A DNA stretch of 64,000 nt from Pedobacter sp. HDW13 (GTDB taxonomy: Bacteria > Bacteroidota > Bacteroidia > Sphingobacteriales > Sphingobacteriaceae): contig NZ_CP049868.1 of NCBI RefSeq assembly GCF_011303555.1, forward strand, positions 124,001-188,000. Reading direction: 5' to 3'. A model generated the notes under the pieces. It was not told the origin of the DNA. It saw only the letters and a list, made by a program, of their open reading frames with translations, and did no database searches. The position numbers were made by a program, and so were the translations under genes. Positions 55,608 to 64,000 of the stretch are shown here, piece after piece (position 1 is the stretch's first letter; every line of letters begins with the position of its first letter).

Positions 55608-57071
55608 TTAATATTGATTTTGAACAATCTGTCCCTGACTGGCATCCATTTCAACATTGTTGATAGGTACCAGCAAACGTTTGGCATCCAGGGTATAAGT
55701 TTTAGGGCTGTTTATATTTACTCCTGTTGCACTTACTTCAAAGAAGTCGCGCGTTAACGTAACATCATCTGCAGGATAATCATTTACACTGAACCTGCGG
55801 ATGTCATACCAGCGCATGGCAAATGGCAATTCCCTTCTCCGCTCTTCCAGTACTTTTTTGATAGCCTCGTCTTTATTTGCGGCCGTAAGCGCTACATAAG
55901 TACTCATCCTTTTTAAACGCAGTATATTTACCGCATCCATAGCGCCTGTAACATCGCCTTTTCTGGCCAGCACTTCTGCCTTATTCAGAAGCACCTCTGC
56001 GATGGTAAACCCGGCAGGGATATAACGGCCGTCGTTAAATACGGTATACCTGGTTGTAGCTGGAGTGACAACCGAAAACCTCCTCCCACCATTCGGGATT
56101 ACAAAGCTTTTGTACCTCAAGTCATTTTGCGTATCGTATAGAGCTACCAAAGCAGCAGATGGAACAAACCATTGGGCTGAAGTATAAACGTAACGGGTAT
56201 AATAAGATTCAGGCCAGTATAAAAATTTAACTGCTGCCCAGTCATTTAGTTCTACGTATGTCAGTACCGCAACAGGATTGGTATAGCTTGCAGTATTCCC
56301 GGCCTTTAAGGTCTTAAAATCAACCAGTTTAGTATTCAAACTACCCAATGCATTGTTGGCCTGGGTAAGGCTATTGTCCAGCTCACCGGTAAACAGGTAG
56401 AAACGGCTCATGAACGCGGCAATGGCTTTTTTACTCACACGCCATGGCTTCAGTGATTCCACATCATCAACCGCTACTTTCTGGGCTTCAGCAATATCCG
56501 ATAAGATAAAATCGTAGGTTTCTTTTAAAGTGGCCCGTTTCAAAGACTCCGTATACTCAACCGTTTTTTTAATGGGCAGTCCCAGGCTGTTCAGGTTGGC
56601 AGCCGTATAAGGCGCACAATAATGATTGGCCAGTACCCAATACGAATAGGCCCTAATGAAATGGGCATCTGCCTTTACCCTTTGCCTTGTGGCCTCATCA
56701 CCAGTTGCCTGGTCAATGTTTGCCAGTATCAGATTTGCGGTAAATATCTTTTTAAATTCTCCGTTCCACAGCAGATCAGAAACCTGGCTTACCAGTCCGT
56801 TTACATCCCATACATAGTATTGAAGCCTGTCAACAGTAACAGCGGTCTGTGTTCTGTAATTTTGGTAAAAGAGCTTGCTAATTTCTGTATCATCAGTAGA
56901 ATTGATCGCCGTATAATTCGTTTCATAAGAAAAAGCAGTAGCATTATCTACCAAGGCCTCCAGTTGTGAAACGGTTTGGATACTGGCTTGTTTTTTAGGT
57001 TCTTCCGACAGGTACTTTTTGCAACCTGCAAGAAGAAATACGCTTATAATTGAATATTTTAATAGTTTCAT
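55608..57071 (-). CDS. SusD/RagB-family outer-membrane lipoprotein (locus C)
   Basis: 487 residues. Lipoprotein signal with lipobox LLAGC near residue 17. SusD core with HFIRAYSYWVLANHYCAPYT and the C-terminal RagB part (EERRRELPFAMRWYDIRRFS), ending QGQIVQNQY. Surface ligand-binding partner of the SusC gene 11 bases upstream. Its 3' end has a decayed duplicate at 53990-54380. Confidence 0.93.
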   Translation of the reverse strand: MKLLKYSIISVFLLAGCKKYLSEEPKKQASIQTVSQLEALVDNATAFSYETNYTAINSTDDTEISKLFYQNYRTQTAVTVDRLQYYVWDVNGLVSQVSDLLWNGEFKKIFTANLILANIDQATGDEATRQRVKADAHFIRAYSYWVLANHYCAPYTAANLNSLGLPIKKTVEYTESLKRATLKETYDFILSDIAEAQKVAVDDVESLKPWRVSKKAIAAFMSRFYLFTGELDNSLTQANNALGSLNTKLVDFKTLKAGNTASYTNPVAVLTYVELNDWAAVKFLYWPESYYTRYVYTSAQWFVPSAALVALYDTQNDLRYKSFVIPNGGRRFSVVTPATTRYTVFNDGRYIPAGFTIAEVLLNKAEVLARKGDVTGAMDAVNILRLKRMSTYVALTAANKDEAIKKVLEERRRELPFAMRWYDIRRFSVNDYPADDVTLTRDFFEVSATGVNINSPKTYTLDAKRLLVPINNVEMDASQGQIVQNQY

Positions 57072-57082
57072 GGTCGTTATTC

Positions 57083-60000
57083 TTAAAATTGAAGGTTAAT
57101 ACCAAAAGTGTAGGTTTGTGCAGGTCTGTTGGTTCCCGGAAGCCAGTCAGGGTTATAGCCTTTGCTATTGGCTCGCCAAACCAGGCCTACATCGCGCGTT
57201 TGGGCAAAGAATTTAACATTGTTTACTTTAATCTGCTCCGCTAGTTTTCTTGGCAGGTTATATTCCAGCGTAAGTTCCTTGCATTCAATATAAGAAGAGC
57301 TCTCGATTAGGGTATTCAATACCGGCGAATAGCGGTTCCATCGATACAACTGGGCTTCACTAGGTTTGGCAAAACCAGGCAGGTCCGGATCGCCAGCCAG
57401 TACATCACTAACAAACCTGTTCACCTGTGTTTTCAAGGAGCCCACAACGCCTGCAGCATAGTCAAAGGTAGGATTGCGGTAAACACCACCCATTTTTCCA
57501 ATAAAAATGGCCGTCAGGTTAAAATTTTGTACCCTGATGTTGTTTGTCCATCCCAGTGTATGCGGTGGGGTTCCGGTACCTTCGTAATTCAAAAACTGCA
57601 ACCCGTTGCCACCGTTGTAAAATGTAAGGTCGTTAAAACTTTGCAAGCTGCCGTTTGGCCCCGCAGCCTGTGGTACCCCGTCCTTCATCCCCATATAAGT
57701 ATAGCTATATACAGGGTTCACTGGTCTTCCTTCTACAAAAACATTCCCCAAAAGCTGGTAAGGCAGGAAAGTCGGGTTAAATAAATTGTCAACATTATTG
57801 TAATTGTAAGCGTAGTTAAACGAGGTACTGTATCCAATTTTTGTGTTTGGGATAGTTAAATTTGTTCCCAGACTAAGCTCGATACCGCGATTGGTAATTT
57901 CTGCATTGTTAAATTTCTGCAAGGTAGTTCCTGTTGCCGCTGCCAGGGCAATATTACCGGTGATGTCTTTACCTTTTTTGTTGTACAGGTCGATAGAGCC
58001 AAAAAGCTTATGACCGAACATCGCAAAATCAATCCCCAGGTTTGTACTTGTTGTTTTTTCCCAACGCAGGGATGGATTGCCATTGTCGGCTACTGTGGCT
58101 ACAATTGTTCCTGTAGTGGCACTAGGGCTGGTTCCTACACTCAGCAATGCTTTTGTAGAAGTAGAACCCTCAACATTTCCATTCTTTCCATAAGTCAGAC
58201 GAAGTTCAAGACGGTTAAAAATGCCATTTCTTGGCATAAAATTCTCATTCATCACATTCCATTTTGCACCAACAGACCATAATGGCGACCATCGTAACTT
58301 TGGATCATCTGTAATGAAGTTTGAGGCATCACTTCTTACACTTCCGCTAAGGGTGTATTTATTGTCATAAGTATAGGAAGCGTTTCCATAAAAGGAAACA
58401 TATTTATTCCTTACCCAGTCAAATACAGTATTTCCACCCGGAATCGCATTATAAAATACGCCCCCCGTGAAATCCAGAATCGGATCAGCAGCACTGCCAT
58501 AACCATAAGGAGGTGTTGTGGCCTGCAGCTTATCCGGAGCGTATCCATACACATAAGGATTAGCCCTTGAAGAGGTGGTATATTTTGAAATTTCCATCCC
58601 TGCAATTGCGGAGATCTGGTGCTTTTTAGCAATCAGTTTATCATAGTTAAACTGGTTACGCACCAGGAAACTTTCAAGATCTGCGTTACTTACATCGTAA
58701 GGCAATCCGTTTGACCTGGTAGATGCTTTTCCCTTTAAAATACCTCCTTTAGGGATATAAGATTTTACCACCACTTTAGTATTATAGTTGTAATCGGTCA
58801 TCATAGTGGACAGGTCTCTTACATAAAAGGTACTTTCATCATAAATCTCTTCGTAATTTGTTTTGGAGCGCTCGTATTGGAACCTGGTGTCGAAAGTCAG
58901 GCCTTTAAGAATAGTCAGATTTAAGCCTGCCTGGATCCTGCTACTCAATACGTCATTCTTACGGCTTCTGCCCCTTACTTCGCGCAAAAGATTATAAGAG
59001 ACATCGGGATAGTTGAATTTATCCAAAGGCACCTGCGAAAGCTGGTACCTATTGTAGCCTTTTAGATTTGCGCCATAGCTGCCATCATCGTTCAACAGCA
59101 CTTCATAAGGCGATAATTCCTGCAATTCGGCTACAGTTACCCCACTGGTTTCCTGTTTCTTGTATTGCAGGTTGGCCGAAAGGTTAAAGTTTAAGTAGCG
59201 CGTAATTTTGAAATCATTGTTAAAGTTCAGGTTAAAACGGTCATAGCCACTCTTGATATAGCCGCTCTTATTCTGTTCGTACATCACCGAAGCATAGGTT
59301 TTAGAACGTTCTGTACCGGTTTGTATGTTGACATTGTACTGGTTCAGTACCGCTTTCTGCAGCAGCAGGTCTTTGATCTGCTGGCTGTTATCAATTGTAC
59401 TCAGTCGGTCAAGGCCTGCATTCATGTCCGCGGTACTTATTCTTCCAGATTTATTGCCATACATCAACTCCTGTGCCAGTGTAAGTGGGCTAAAAATATC
59501 AAAAAACGAGTTTGTAGGTGGGTTAAATTCCCATTTGTTTTCAAAGGCCTTTCGCTCATAAGCTACCTGATCGGCCGAATTGGCCGTAGTGAGCAGTTGA
59601 TTGAGGTCTGGTTTACCGGAAATCCTCGAAAAAGCACTTCCTTCTACGCTCAGCTTGCTGGCACCTTTTAATTTCTTTGTCACCACAACGATCACACCGT
59701 TTGCTGAGCGGGCGCCCCATATTGAGGCAGCTGCAGCATCCTTCAGTACAGTAATGGACTCTATATCGTTCGGATTGATGTCAGAAAAATCACTTCCCGA
59801 TATCGGAAAACCATCCACTACCACCAAAGGCCTTGCTTCGGCATACAATGAACTGTTTCCCCGAATAAGAAAATCTACACTTCCATCTTCTTTTTCCCTG
59901 GCTTGCATACCGGCAACCATTCCCTGAAGCGCAGAGGAAAGATTGGAAACCGGACGATGGTCTAGCGTAGCCCTGCTTACTGAACCGAAAGCTCCCGTTG

Positions 60001-60688
60001 CCCGTTCTTTTGGAAGGCTCTGGTAACCGGTGCTTACCATTACATTTACTTCCTCCAGTTTATTGTCTGAAAGCTGCATCCCGATGTCTCCTAAATTTCT
60101 GCCCGCATTTATTTCTTGAGTCACATAGCCCACATAGGCGATGACCAGAATGGCGTTCTCATTTACATTACTTAAAAAGAACAGGCCCTTTTCATCAGTT
60201 ACAACAGATTGGCTGGTTCCTTTTACTTTAACGGTTGCCCCTACCAGGGGATTTTTCTGTTGATCCAAAACCCGTCCACTGACATCAATGCGCTGAAATC
60301 GGGCAATGATATAATCGAATAAGGATGCCTCTTCTTTCTTTTTAATCACTACTGACTGTCCGTCAATCTTATAACTCAATGCAAAGTCCTTTAGAACAGT
60401 CTGCATGGCAACATCAATGCTTACATCATCAAGCGAAATATCCAGCGACTTATTTTTTGGTATAATTTTACCATCATAGTAAAAGTTATATCCACTTTGT
60501 TTTCGGATTTCATTCAATGCTGTCTCCAGTTTGAGATTTCGTTTATTGATATTGATTCGCTGTGCAAATCCAGCTGCACTGACCTGTATGAGGGATGCTA
60601 TTAATATTACGGTGGTTAATCGCATAATTAGCAATATTTTATGGTATAGCAGAGCTGTACCCCGTTTCCTGGTATTAATTTTATACAT
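57083..60688 (-). CDS. SusC/RagA TonB-dependent receptor with STN domain (locus C)
   Basis: 1201 residues from ATG 60688 (MYKINTRKRG), the same family start as locus A; a start eight codons upstream is less likely. Signal peptide to about residue 46, STN domain (about 50-115; LNEIRKQSGYNFYYDGKIIP), regulatory-like domain (about 140-205), plug with RPLVVVDGFPISGSDF and WGARSANGVIVVVTKK, then barrel ending AQTYTFGINLQF. It imports an unknown ligand with the SusD partner and signals through STN to the FecR encoded upstream. The plus strand over its start carries the antisense RNA signals described at 60684. Confidence 0.95.
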   Translation of the reverse strand: MYKINTRKRGTALLYHKILLIMRLTTVILIASLIQVSAAGFAQRININKRNLKLETALNEIRKQSGYNFYYDGKIIPKNKSLDISLDDVSIDVAMQTVLKDFALSYKIDGQSVVIKKKEEASLFDYIIARFQRIDVSGRVLDQQKNPLVGATVKVKGTSQSVVTDEKGLFFLSNVNENAILVIAYVGYVTQEINAGRNLGDIGMQLSDNKLEEVNVMVSTGYQSLPKERATGAFGSVSRATLDHRPVSNLSSALQGMVAGMQAREKEDGSVDFLIRGNSSLYAEARPLVVVDGFPISGSDFSDINPNDIESITVLKDAAAASIWGARSANGVIVVVTKKLKGASKLSVEGSAFSRISGKPDLNQLLTTANSADQVAYERKAFENKWEFNPPTNSFFDIFSPLTLAQELMYGNKSGRISTADMNAGLDRLSTIDNSQQIKDLLLQKAVLNQYNVNIQTGTERSKTYASVMYEQNKSGYIKSGYDRFNLNFNNDFKITRYLNFNLSANLQYKKQETSGVTVAELQELSPYEVLLNDDGSYGANLKGYNRYQLSQVPLDKFNYPDVSYNLLREVRGRSRKNDVLSSRIQAGLNLTILKGLTFDTRFQYERSKTNYEEIYDESTFYVRDLSTMMTDYNYNTKVVVKSYIPKGGILKGKASTRSNGLPYDVSNADLESFLVRNQFNYDKLIAKKHQISAIAGMEISKYTTSSRANPYVYGYAPDKLQATTPPYGYGSAADPILDFTGGVFYNAIPGGNTVFDWVRNKYVSFYGNASYTYDNKYTLSGSVRSDASNFITDDPKLRWSPLWSVGAKWNVMNENFMPRNGIFNRLELRLTYGKNGNVEGSTSTKALLSVGTSPSATTGTIVATVADNGNPSLRWEKTTSTNLGIDFAMFGHKLFGSIDLYNKKGKDITGNIALAAATGTTLQKFNNAEITNRGIELSLGTNLTIPNTKIGYSTSFNYAYNYNNVDNLFNPTFLPYQLLGNVFVEGRPVNPVYSYTYMGMKDGVPQAAGPNGSLQSFNDLTFYNGGNGLQFLNYEGTGTPPHTLGWTNNIRVQNFNLTAIFIGKMGGVYRNPTFDYAAGVVGSLKTQVNRFVSDVLAGDPDLPGFAKPSEAQLYRWNRYSPVLNTLIESSSYIECKELTLEYNLPRKLAEQIKVNNVKFFAQTRDVGLVWRANSKGYNPDWLPGTNRPAQTYTFGINLQF

Positions 60689-60819
60689 TTGTTGTTTAGT
60701 TTGGTTAAGCATTTGCCTGTACTTTCCACGGTGGAGGCGCTTGCTGTGATATTTGATTATTAATTAATTATTCCAAACTGCAACCAGGGGTGTTACAAGC
60801 ATTCCTGGTTCGTTTTTTT
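60684..60819 (+). ncRNA. Predicted cis-antisense RNA over the locus C susC leader
   Basis: Plus-strand TACATTTG at 60684-60691 sits over the susC start codon, as at locus A. Next come AGTTTGG (60698-60704) pairing with CCAAACT (60773-60779), and an 11-bp terminator stem, AACCAGGGGTG (60782-60792) with CATTCCTGGTT (60800-60810, two G-U pairs), then CG and seven T. Predicted RNA about 120 nt. Sequence differs from locus A but the stem-stem-T-run layout is the same, which supports selection on structure. Expression is not shown. Confidence 0.5.
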
Positions 60820-60917
60820 AGCCTTAGCTTTGCTGTCGTAGTCTTTTTCTCATCCTGCTGATTTTGAATGTTAAATAATTAGGTTAGTTAGATATATTTC
60901 ATAAAAGATGATTCTGG

Positions 60918-62066
60918 TTATTTTGACACGTAGATTTTTCTACCTTCAATTTTAAAATGCACCTGTCCGCTTGATTCAATAAGCTTTAATACAGCTGAAA
61001 GCTTACTATTTCGAAAAATCCATCCCCCTGCCTCCAGTTCATCCGGAACTGATAGGTCATAAATGACTTCTACGTCATACCATCTGGAAATTTCTTGCAT
61101 GGCAGTTTTCAAATTTTTCCCACTGAGATCAAAACCGCCATCCTTCCAGGCCGTAATTTTTTCAATATCTACCTTATCGACCACAATAGACTGTCCATTA
61201 TTTAAGGCCTGTTCACCAGGCTTTATAATTTTGGAGGCATTTGTTTTTGAGGTCACTTTGACCGAACCTTCCAATAAGGTCGTCGCAATGGCTGCCCCAT
61301 CGTTATAAGCATTTACATTGAAATGGGTACCCAATACTTCAACTTCCTGGCCTTTACTCTCTACTACAAAGGGATGCGCTTTATCTTTTGTGATTTCGAA
61401 GTACCCCTCACCTTCAAGTCTTACCCTGCGTTTTCCACGCTCATTAAGACTAGCAGAATACGTTAAGCTTGAAGCTGCATTTAACCAGACTTTAGATTGA
61501 TCCGGTAAGATTAACACATAAGTTTCTCCCTTAGCGGTGGAAAGGGTATTGATCTGGTGATCCCCGTTTGTGTTTCCCTCAATCTGGTAAACAAGCTGGC
61601 CATCTGTTGTTTTACTCACACGGATACCGGTTTCGGTCGCAATCTCACCATTAACAGCATCAGCCAGCTTTATTTTTTCTCCACTTGCCAAAGTCAAAGT
61701 CGCACCTACCTTTCCAGGAGCAATATCATTTTTGTAAGCAAGCTGATCAGGCTGCTTTTGTTTATTATTCAGATTGAAATAAAACAGTCCGGCACCAAAA
61801 AACACTAGCACAATTGCAGCGGCAATCGCAATACGGGGCCATAATTTAAAAGAATGTAATTTTAATTGTCCATTATTGATCTGGGCATAAATATCTGATC
61901 TTAGCTCTGCCTGAATAGCCTGCTTTGCTCCAATATTCAAACTTTCCCATTCAGGGTATTCCCTGATAAACGAATCAATGTGACCGATATAGATCGCCAT
62001 TTCTTCAGTGGTTGCAGTTCCCTCGGATACTTTGGCGGCAATCTCTATAATTTCTTTTTTCTGCAT
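60918..62066 (-). CDS. FecR-family anti-sigma factor (locus C)
   Basis: 382 residues, intact. Cytoplasmic N-terminal part, membrane segment (LWPRIAIAAAIVLVFFGAGL), periplasmic FecR domain (VLILPDQSKVWLNAASSLTY, RVRLEGEGYFEITKDKAHPF) and a C-terminal DUF4974-like domain (KTAMQEISRWYDVEVIYDLS). It should bind the sigma factor encoded upstream. It is separated from SusC by 230 bases that include the antisense RNA signals. Confidence 0.94.
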   Translation of the reverse strand: MQKKEIIEIAAKVSEGTATTEEMAIYIGHIDSFIREYPEWESLNIGAKQAIQAELRSDIYAQINNGQLKLHSFKLWPRIAIAAAIVLVFFGAGLFYFNLNNKQKQPDQLAYKNDIAPGKVGATLTLASGEKIKLADAVNGEIATETGIRVSKTTDGQLVYQIEGNTNGDHQINTLSTAKGETYVLILPDQSKVWLNAASSLTYSASLNERGKRRVRLEGEGYFEITKDKAHPFVVESKGQEVEVLGTHFNVNAYNDGAAIATTLLEGSVKVTSKTNASKIIKPGEQALNNGQSIVVDKVDIEKITAWKDGGFDLSGKNLKTAMQEISRWYDVEVIYDLSVPDELEAGGWIFRNSKLSAVLKLIESSGQVHFKIEGRKIYVSK

Positions 62067-62163
62067 TACGCTAAGGTTAATATAGTGTAAAGCAATCCTC
62101 AGGTAGGTTATCCCTTGCCTGCAAAAGAAATTTTCTTAAAAAAAACACACAAACACCTGGCTA

Positions 62164-62739
62164 TCAGAAGAAAAAAAATAAAATAGGATTACCTTTTCCC
62201 AGCTTTTCTTTCATTTTTTTGAGTGCCGCTGTGATGTGACCTTCCACAGTCTTTTCCGAAATATTCATTTTCTCGGCTATTTCCTTATTGGATAGCTGCT
62301 CGAAGCGGCTCATTGAAAAAACTTCCCGGCAGCGTTCAGGCAGTTCTTCCGTAATTCTATGAATCAGCGATTCAAGCTGGCGGACTTCCATCAGCATGCT
62401 CTCATCAATCGGTGCCCTATCTTTCTGGGAAATCCCAAGATAAAATTCATTCCTTGCTTTATTTGCCCGGATATAATTTGCCGTTTTGAACCTTACCGCC
62501 GTAAGTAGATACCCTTTACAAGAAGTTAAATTCCATTGATCACGATGTTCCCAAAACCAGATAAAGATATCCTGTACGATGTCCTTACTACTGCTATGAT
62601 CCCTGAGGATATTATAAGCCATGCCATATAAAGCACTCCAATGCCTGTTATATAATTCATCAAAGGCGGTATAATCCCCTTCTTTTACAAGAAGAATCAA
62701 GTACTCCTCGCTTTCCGACTTTAGAGATTTAACAGACAT
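62164..62739 (-). CDS. ECF RNA polymerase sigma factor (locus C)
   Basis: 191 residues from ATG 62739 (MSVKSLKSES); an earlier ATG at 62781 is also possible. Region 2 (FDELYNRHWSALYGMAYNIL, SKDIVQDIFIWFWEHRD) and region 4 (LPERCREVFSMSRFEQLSNK, EIAEKMNISEKTVEGHITAA) are standard. It heads locus C and should activate susCD when FecR releases it. The C-terminal residues (NPILFFFF) end in an A-rich tract that may form part of a weak stop region. Confidence 0.92.
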   Translation of the reverse strand: MSVKSLKSESEEYLILLVKEGDYTAFDELYNRHWSALYGMAYNILRDHSSSKDIVQDIFIWFWEHRDQWNLTSCKGYLLTAVRFKTANYIRANKARNEFYLGISQKDRAPIDESMLMEVRQLESLIHRITEELPERCREVFSMSRFEQLSNKEIAEKMNISEKTVEGHITAALKKMKEKLGKGNPILFFFF

Positions 62740-62781
62740 GCAATCCTTTCCAAAATATAATTTATGGCTTTTTAAGCGCAA

Positions 62782-63202
62782 TGTTACTTAATTTCCTGAA
62801 TACAACAATAAGATAGTCAATATTGAGTTTTGATTTCGCTCAATAGTTAGTTTGGTTCTCAATGACAAAATAAGAATAGTAAAAAAAACGGACACTATCC
62901 TAAAACAGTGCCCGATTAAATTAACGCTCTCAATAACTAAGTTATATAAATTCCATACGTTATCAAATAAAATTATCGATGAGTTTTTTGATCAGGGTTA
63001 TTTGAAATTCATAGTACAACAGACTCATTTATTGAATAATTCAACTATGGACAGCATCAGCCAGACAATAAAACGTGGTAATCTTTATCAGATGAAATGA
63101 TACCATTAACTACAAACTACCTGAAGACTTAATCCTATTCAGGTATGATGAAGATCACCATTGCCTAAATACCAAATCTATGGGACACGATAACAGCACA
63201 AA
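62782..63202. other. Intergenic region upstream of locus C sigma factor
   Basis: No convincing gene. An 82-codon plus frame at 62852-63100 lacks family features and looks like chance. The sigma promoter should lie in the first part; the hydrolase terminator follows at 63203. Confidence 0.4.
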
Positions 63203-63230
63203 AACCGCATGTCCCTACGGACATGCGGTT
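63203..63230 (-). terminator. Intrinsic terminator of the hydrolase gene
   Basis: A perfect 12-bp stem (AACCGCATGTCC with GGACATGCGGTT, 4-base loop) lies 20 bases after the stop at 63250. On the minus strand the stem runs into a T5 tract (GGTTTTTG). A strong rho-independent terminator. Confidence 0.85.
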
Positions 63231-63249
63231 CAAATAAAAGCAATTAAAA

Positions 63250-63951
63250 TTAAACTTCTGATACTTTTTCAGCGGCTTCAATAATCACATTTGCAACTAT
63301 TTCAGGCTGCGACATGAAGATGACATGGCTTCCTTTAACTTCAGTTACCCTGGTATCAGAGCGGCGGTACATGTTTCTTTGTATTTCCGGATCAATGCTT
63401 TTATCCTCAGTTGCTACCAGCCCGTAAGCAGGTTTATGTCTCCAGGCCGCGTCGGTAATCGGGCTCACAAATCCTTTGGCATAAAAGGCACCTTGTGAAG
63501 CATACATAAATTCAGCTTCTTCGGCGTCAATATCTGCGCAGAAACCAGCGTGATATTTATCTTTGGCGTAGTATACAATGCCTTTCTCATCCGGAGGAAG
63601 CACGCCATTCTCAGGTGCAGGCGGCACGGTTTGTAACCATTGCAAGGCCGATTCACCAGTGTCTGGCTGAAATGCTGCAATATAAACCAGGGCAGCTACA
63701 TTTGGATGGTTTCCCGCTTCTGTAATTACTGCCCCTCCCCAGGAGTGTCCCGCAAGAATTGCAGGGCCACCAATCCTTTCCAAAGCAACATGAGTTGCCA
63801 GAACATCATCTTCCAATGAAGTTAAAGGGTTTTGTACTACCGAAACATTATAGCCTTTTTTTGTCAGTTCGTTATAAAGTGCTTTAAAGCCAGAACCATC
63901 GGCAAATGCGCCATGAACTAATACCACATTTTTTACATTTAGATTTTCCAT
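63250..63951 (-). CDS. Alpha/beta-fold hydrolase
   Basis: 233 residues. HG motif near the start (VVLVHGAFADGSGF, oxyanion hole), nucleophile S70 in AGHSWGG and a likely catalytic H209 in KGSHVIFMS, with the acid in the region around DKSIDPEIQ. It belongs to the short hydrolase/esterase type often annotated as alpha/beta hydrolase or as salicylate-esterase-like; substrate unknown. Cytoplasmic (no signal). A single-gene unit within view, ending in a strong terminator. Confidence 0.92.
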   Translation of the reverse strand: MENLNVKNVVLVHGAFADGSGFKALYNELTKKGYNVSVVQNPLTSLEDDVLATHVALERIGGPAILAGHSWGGAVITEAGNHPNVAALVYIAAFQPDTGESALQWLQTVPPAPENGVLPPDEKGIVYYAKDKYHAGFCADIDAEEAEFMYASQGAFYAKGFVSPITDAAWRHKPAYGLVATEDKSIDPEIQRNMYRRSDTRVTEVKGSHVIFMSQPEIVANVIIEAAEKVSEV

Positions 63952-64000
63952 TGTTTTATTGATTTAAAAGTTTATAAATAATTGAACAATACAAAGATGC

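Noticed and set aside
62852..63100. 82-codon plus-strand frame between locus C and the hydrolase
   Set aside because: Low-complexity composition, no domain, no promoter-like element, and it lies over the probable sigma promoter region.

Overview
The window is chromosomal DNA of a Bacteroidota, most likely a Pedobacter-type member of the Sphingobacteriaceae. The reasons are three SusC/SusD outer-membrane loci each led by an ECF sigma factor and a FecR anti-sigma factor, SusC proteins with the family-typical MYK N-terminus and an STN domain, many Sec-exported proteins ending their signal peptide in AQ, TAnnTTTG-type promoter elements, and no recognisable strong Shine-Dalgarno sites. I see no tRNA, rRNA, CRISPR array, intact insertion sequence or prophage.

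Layout. 1-7.6 kb: locus A (sigma factor on +; FecR, SusC, SusD and the start of a TlpA-type thioredoxin on -). 7.7-13.4 kb: hypothetical genes, glgC, a TetR regulator and three small genes. 13.6-17.0 kb: a conserved transglutaminase / alpha-E / ATP-grasp operon. 17.4-26.5 kb: locus B, a polysaccharide utilisation locus with a GH16 glucanase-like protein and a truncated LacI regulator. 27.0-34.3 kb: a redox/detoxification island (pirin, F420-type reductase, three short-chain dehydrogenases, SnoaL lipoprotein, isochorismatase) with a Crp/Fnr and an AraC regulator whose probable operators can be read from repeated sites. 34.7-37.5 kb: small membrane and envelope genes and a lone receiver domain. 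37.8-46.2 kb: a minus-strand run of eight exported proteins, one with an Hcp-like fold, divergent from a NarL-type two-component system (46.5-49.0 kb). 49.1-51.0 kb: a repeat protein carrying PIGGIIVKGGKNPGG motifs. 51.3-52.0 kb: a broken lipoprotein gene and a MaoC remnant. 52.4-62.8 kb: locus C (two TlpA proteins, SusD, SusC, FecR, sigma) with a decayed second SusD between the TlpA genes. 63.2-64 kb: an alpha/beta hydrolase.

How it works together. In loci A, B and C the SusC STN domain should signal to FecR, releasing the cognate ECF sigma factor to raise SusCD expression. Loci A and C also carry, on the strand opposite to susC and beginning at its start codon, a promoter-like TACATTTG, a two-stem structure and a perfect intrinsic terminator, which predicts a cis-antisense RNA over each susC leader. 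The two-component system at 46.5-49.0 kb and the exported-protein operons share a 20-bp inverted-repeat element, suggesting one regulon and a possible undescribed secreted system.

Caution about sequence quality. At least ten genes are interrupted by frameshifts. In every one that I could reconstruct, adding single bases restores the frame, often inside a G/C or A/T run. This looks more like systematic under-calling of runs than gene decay, so I give the reconstructed spans and flag them.
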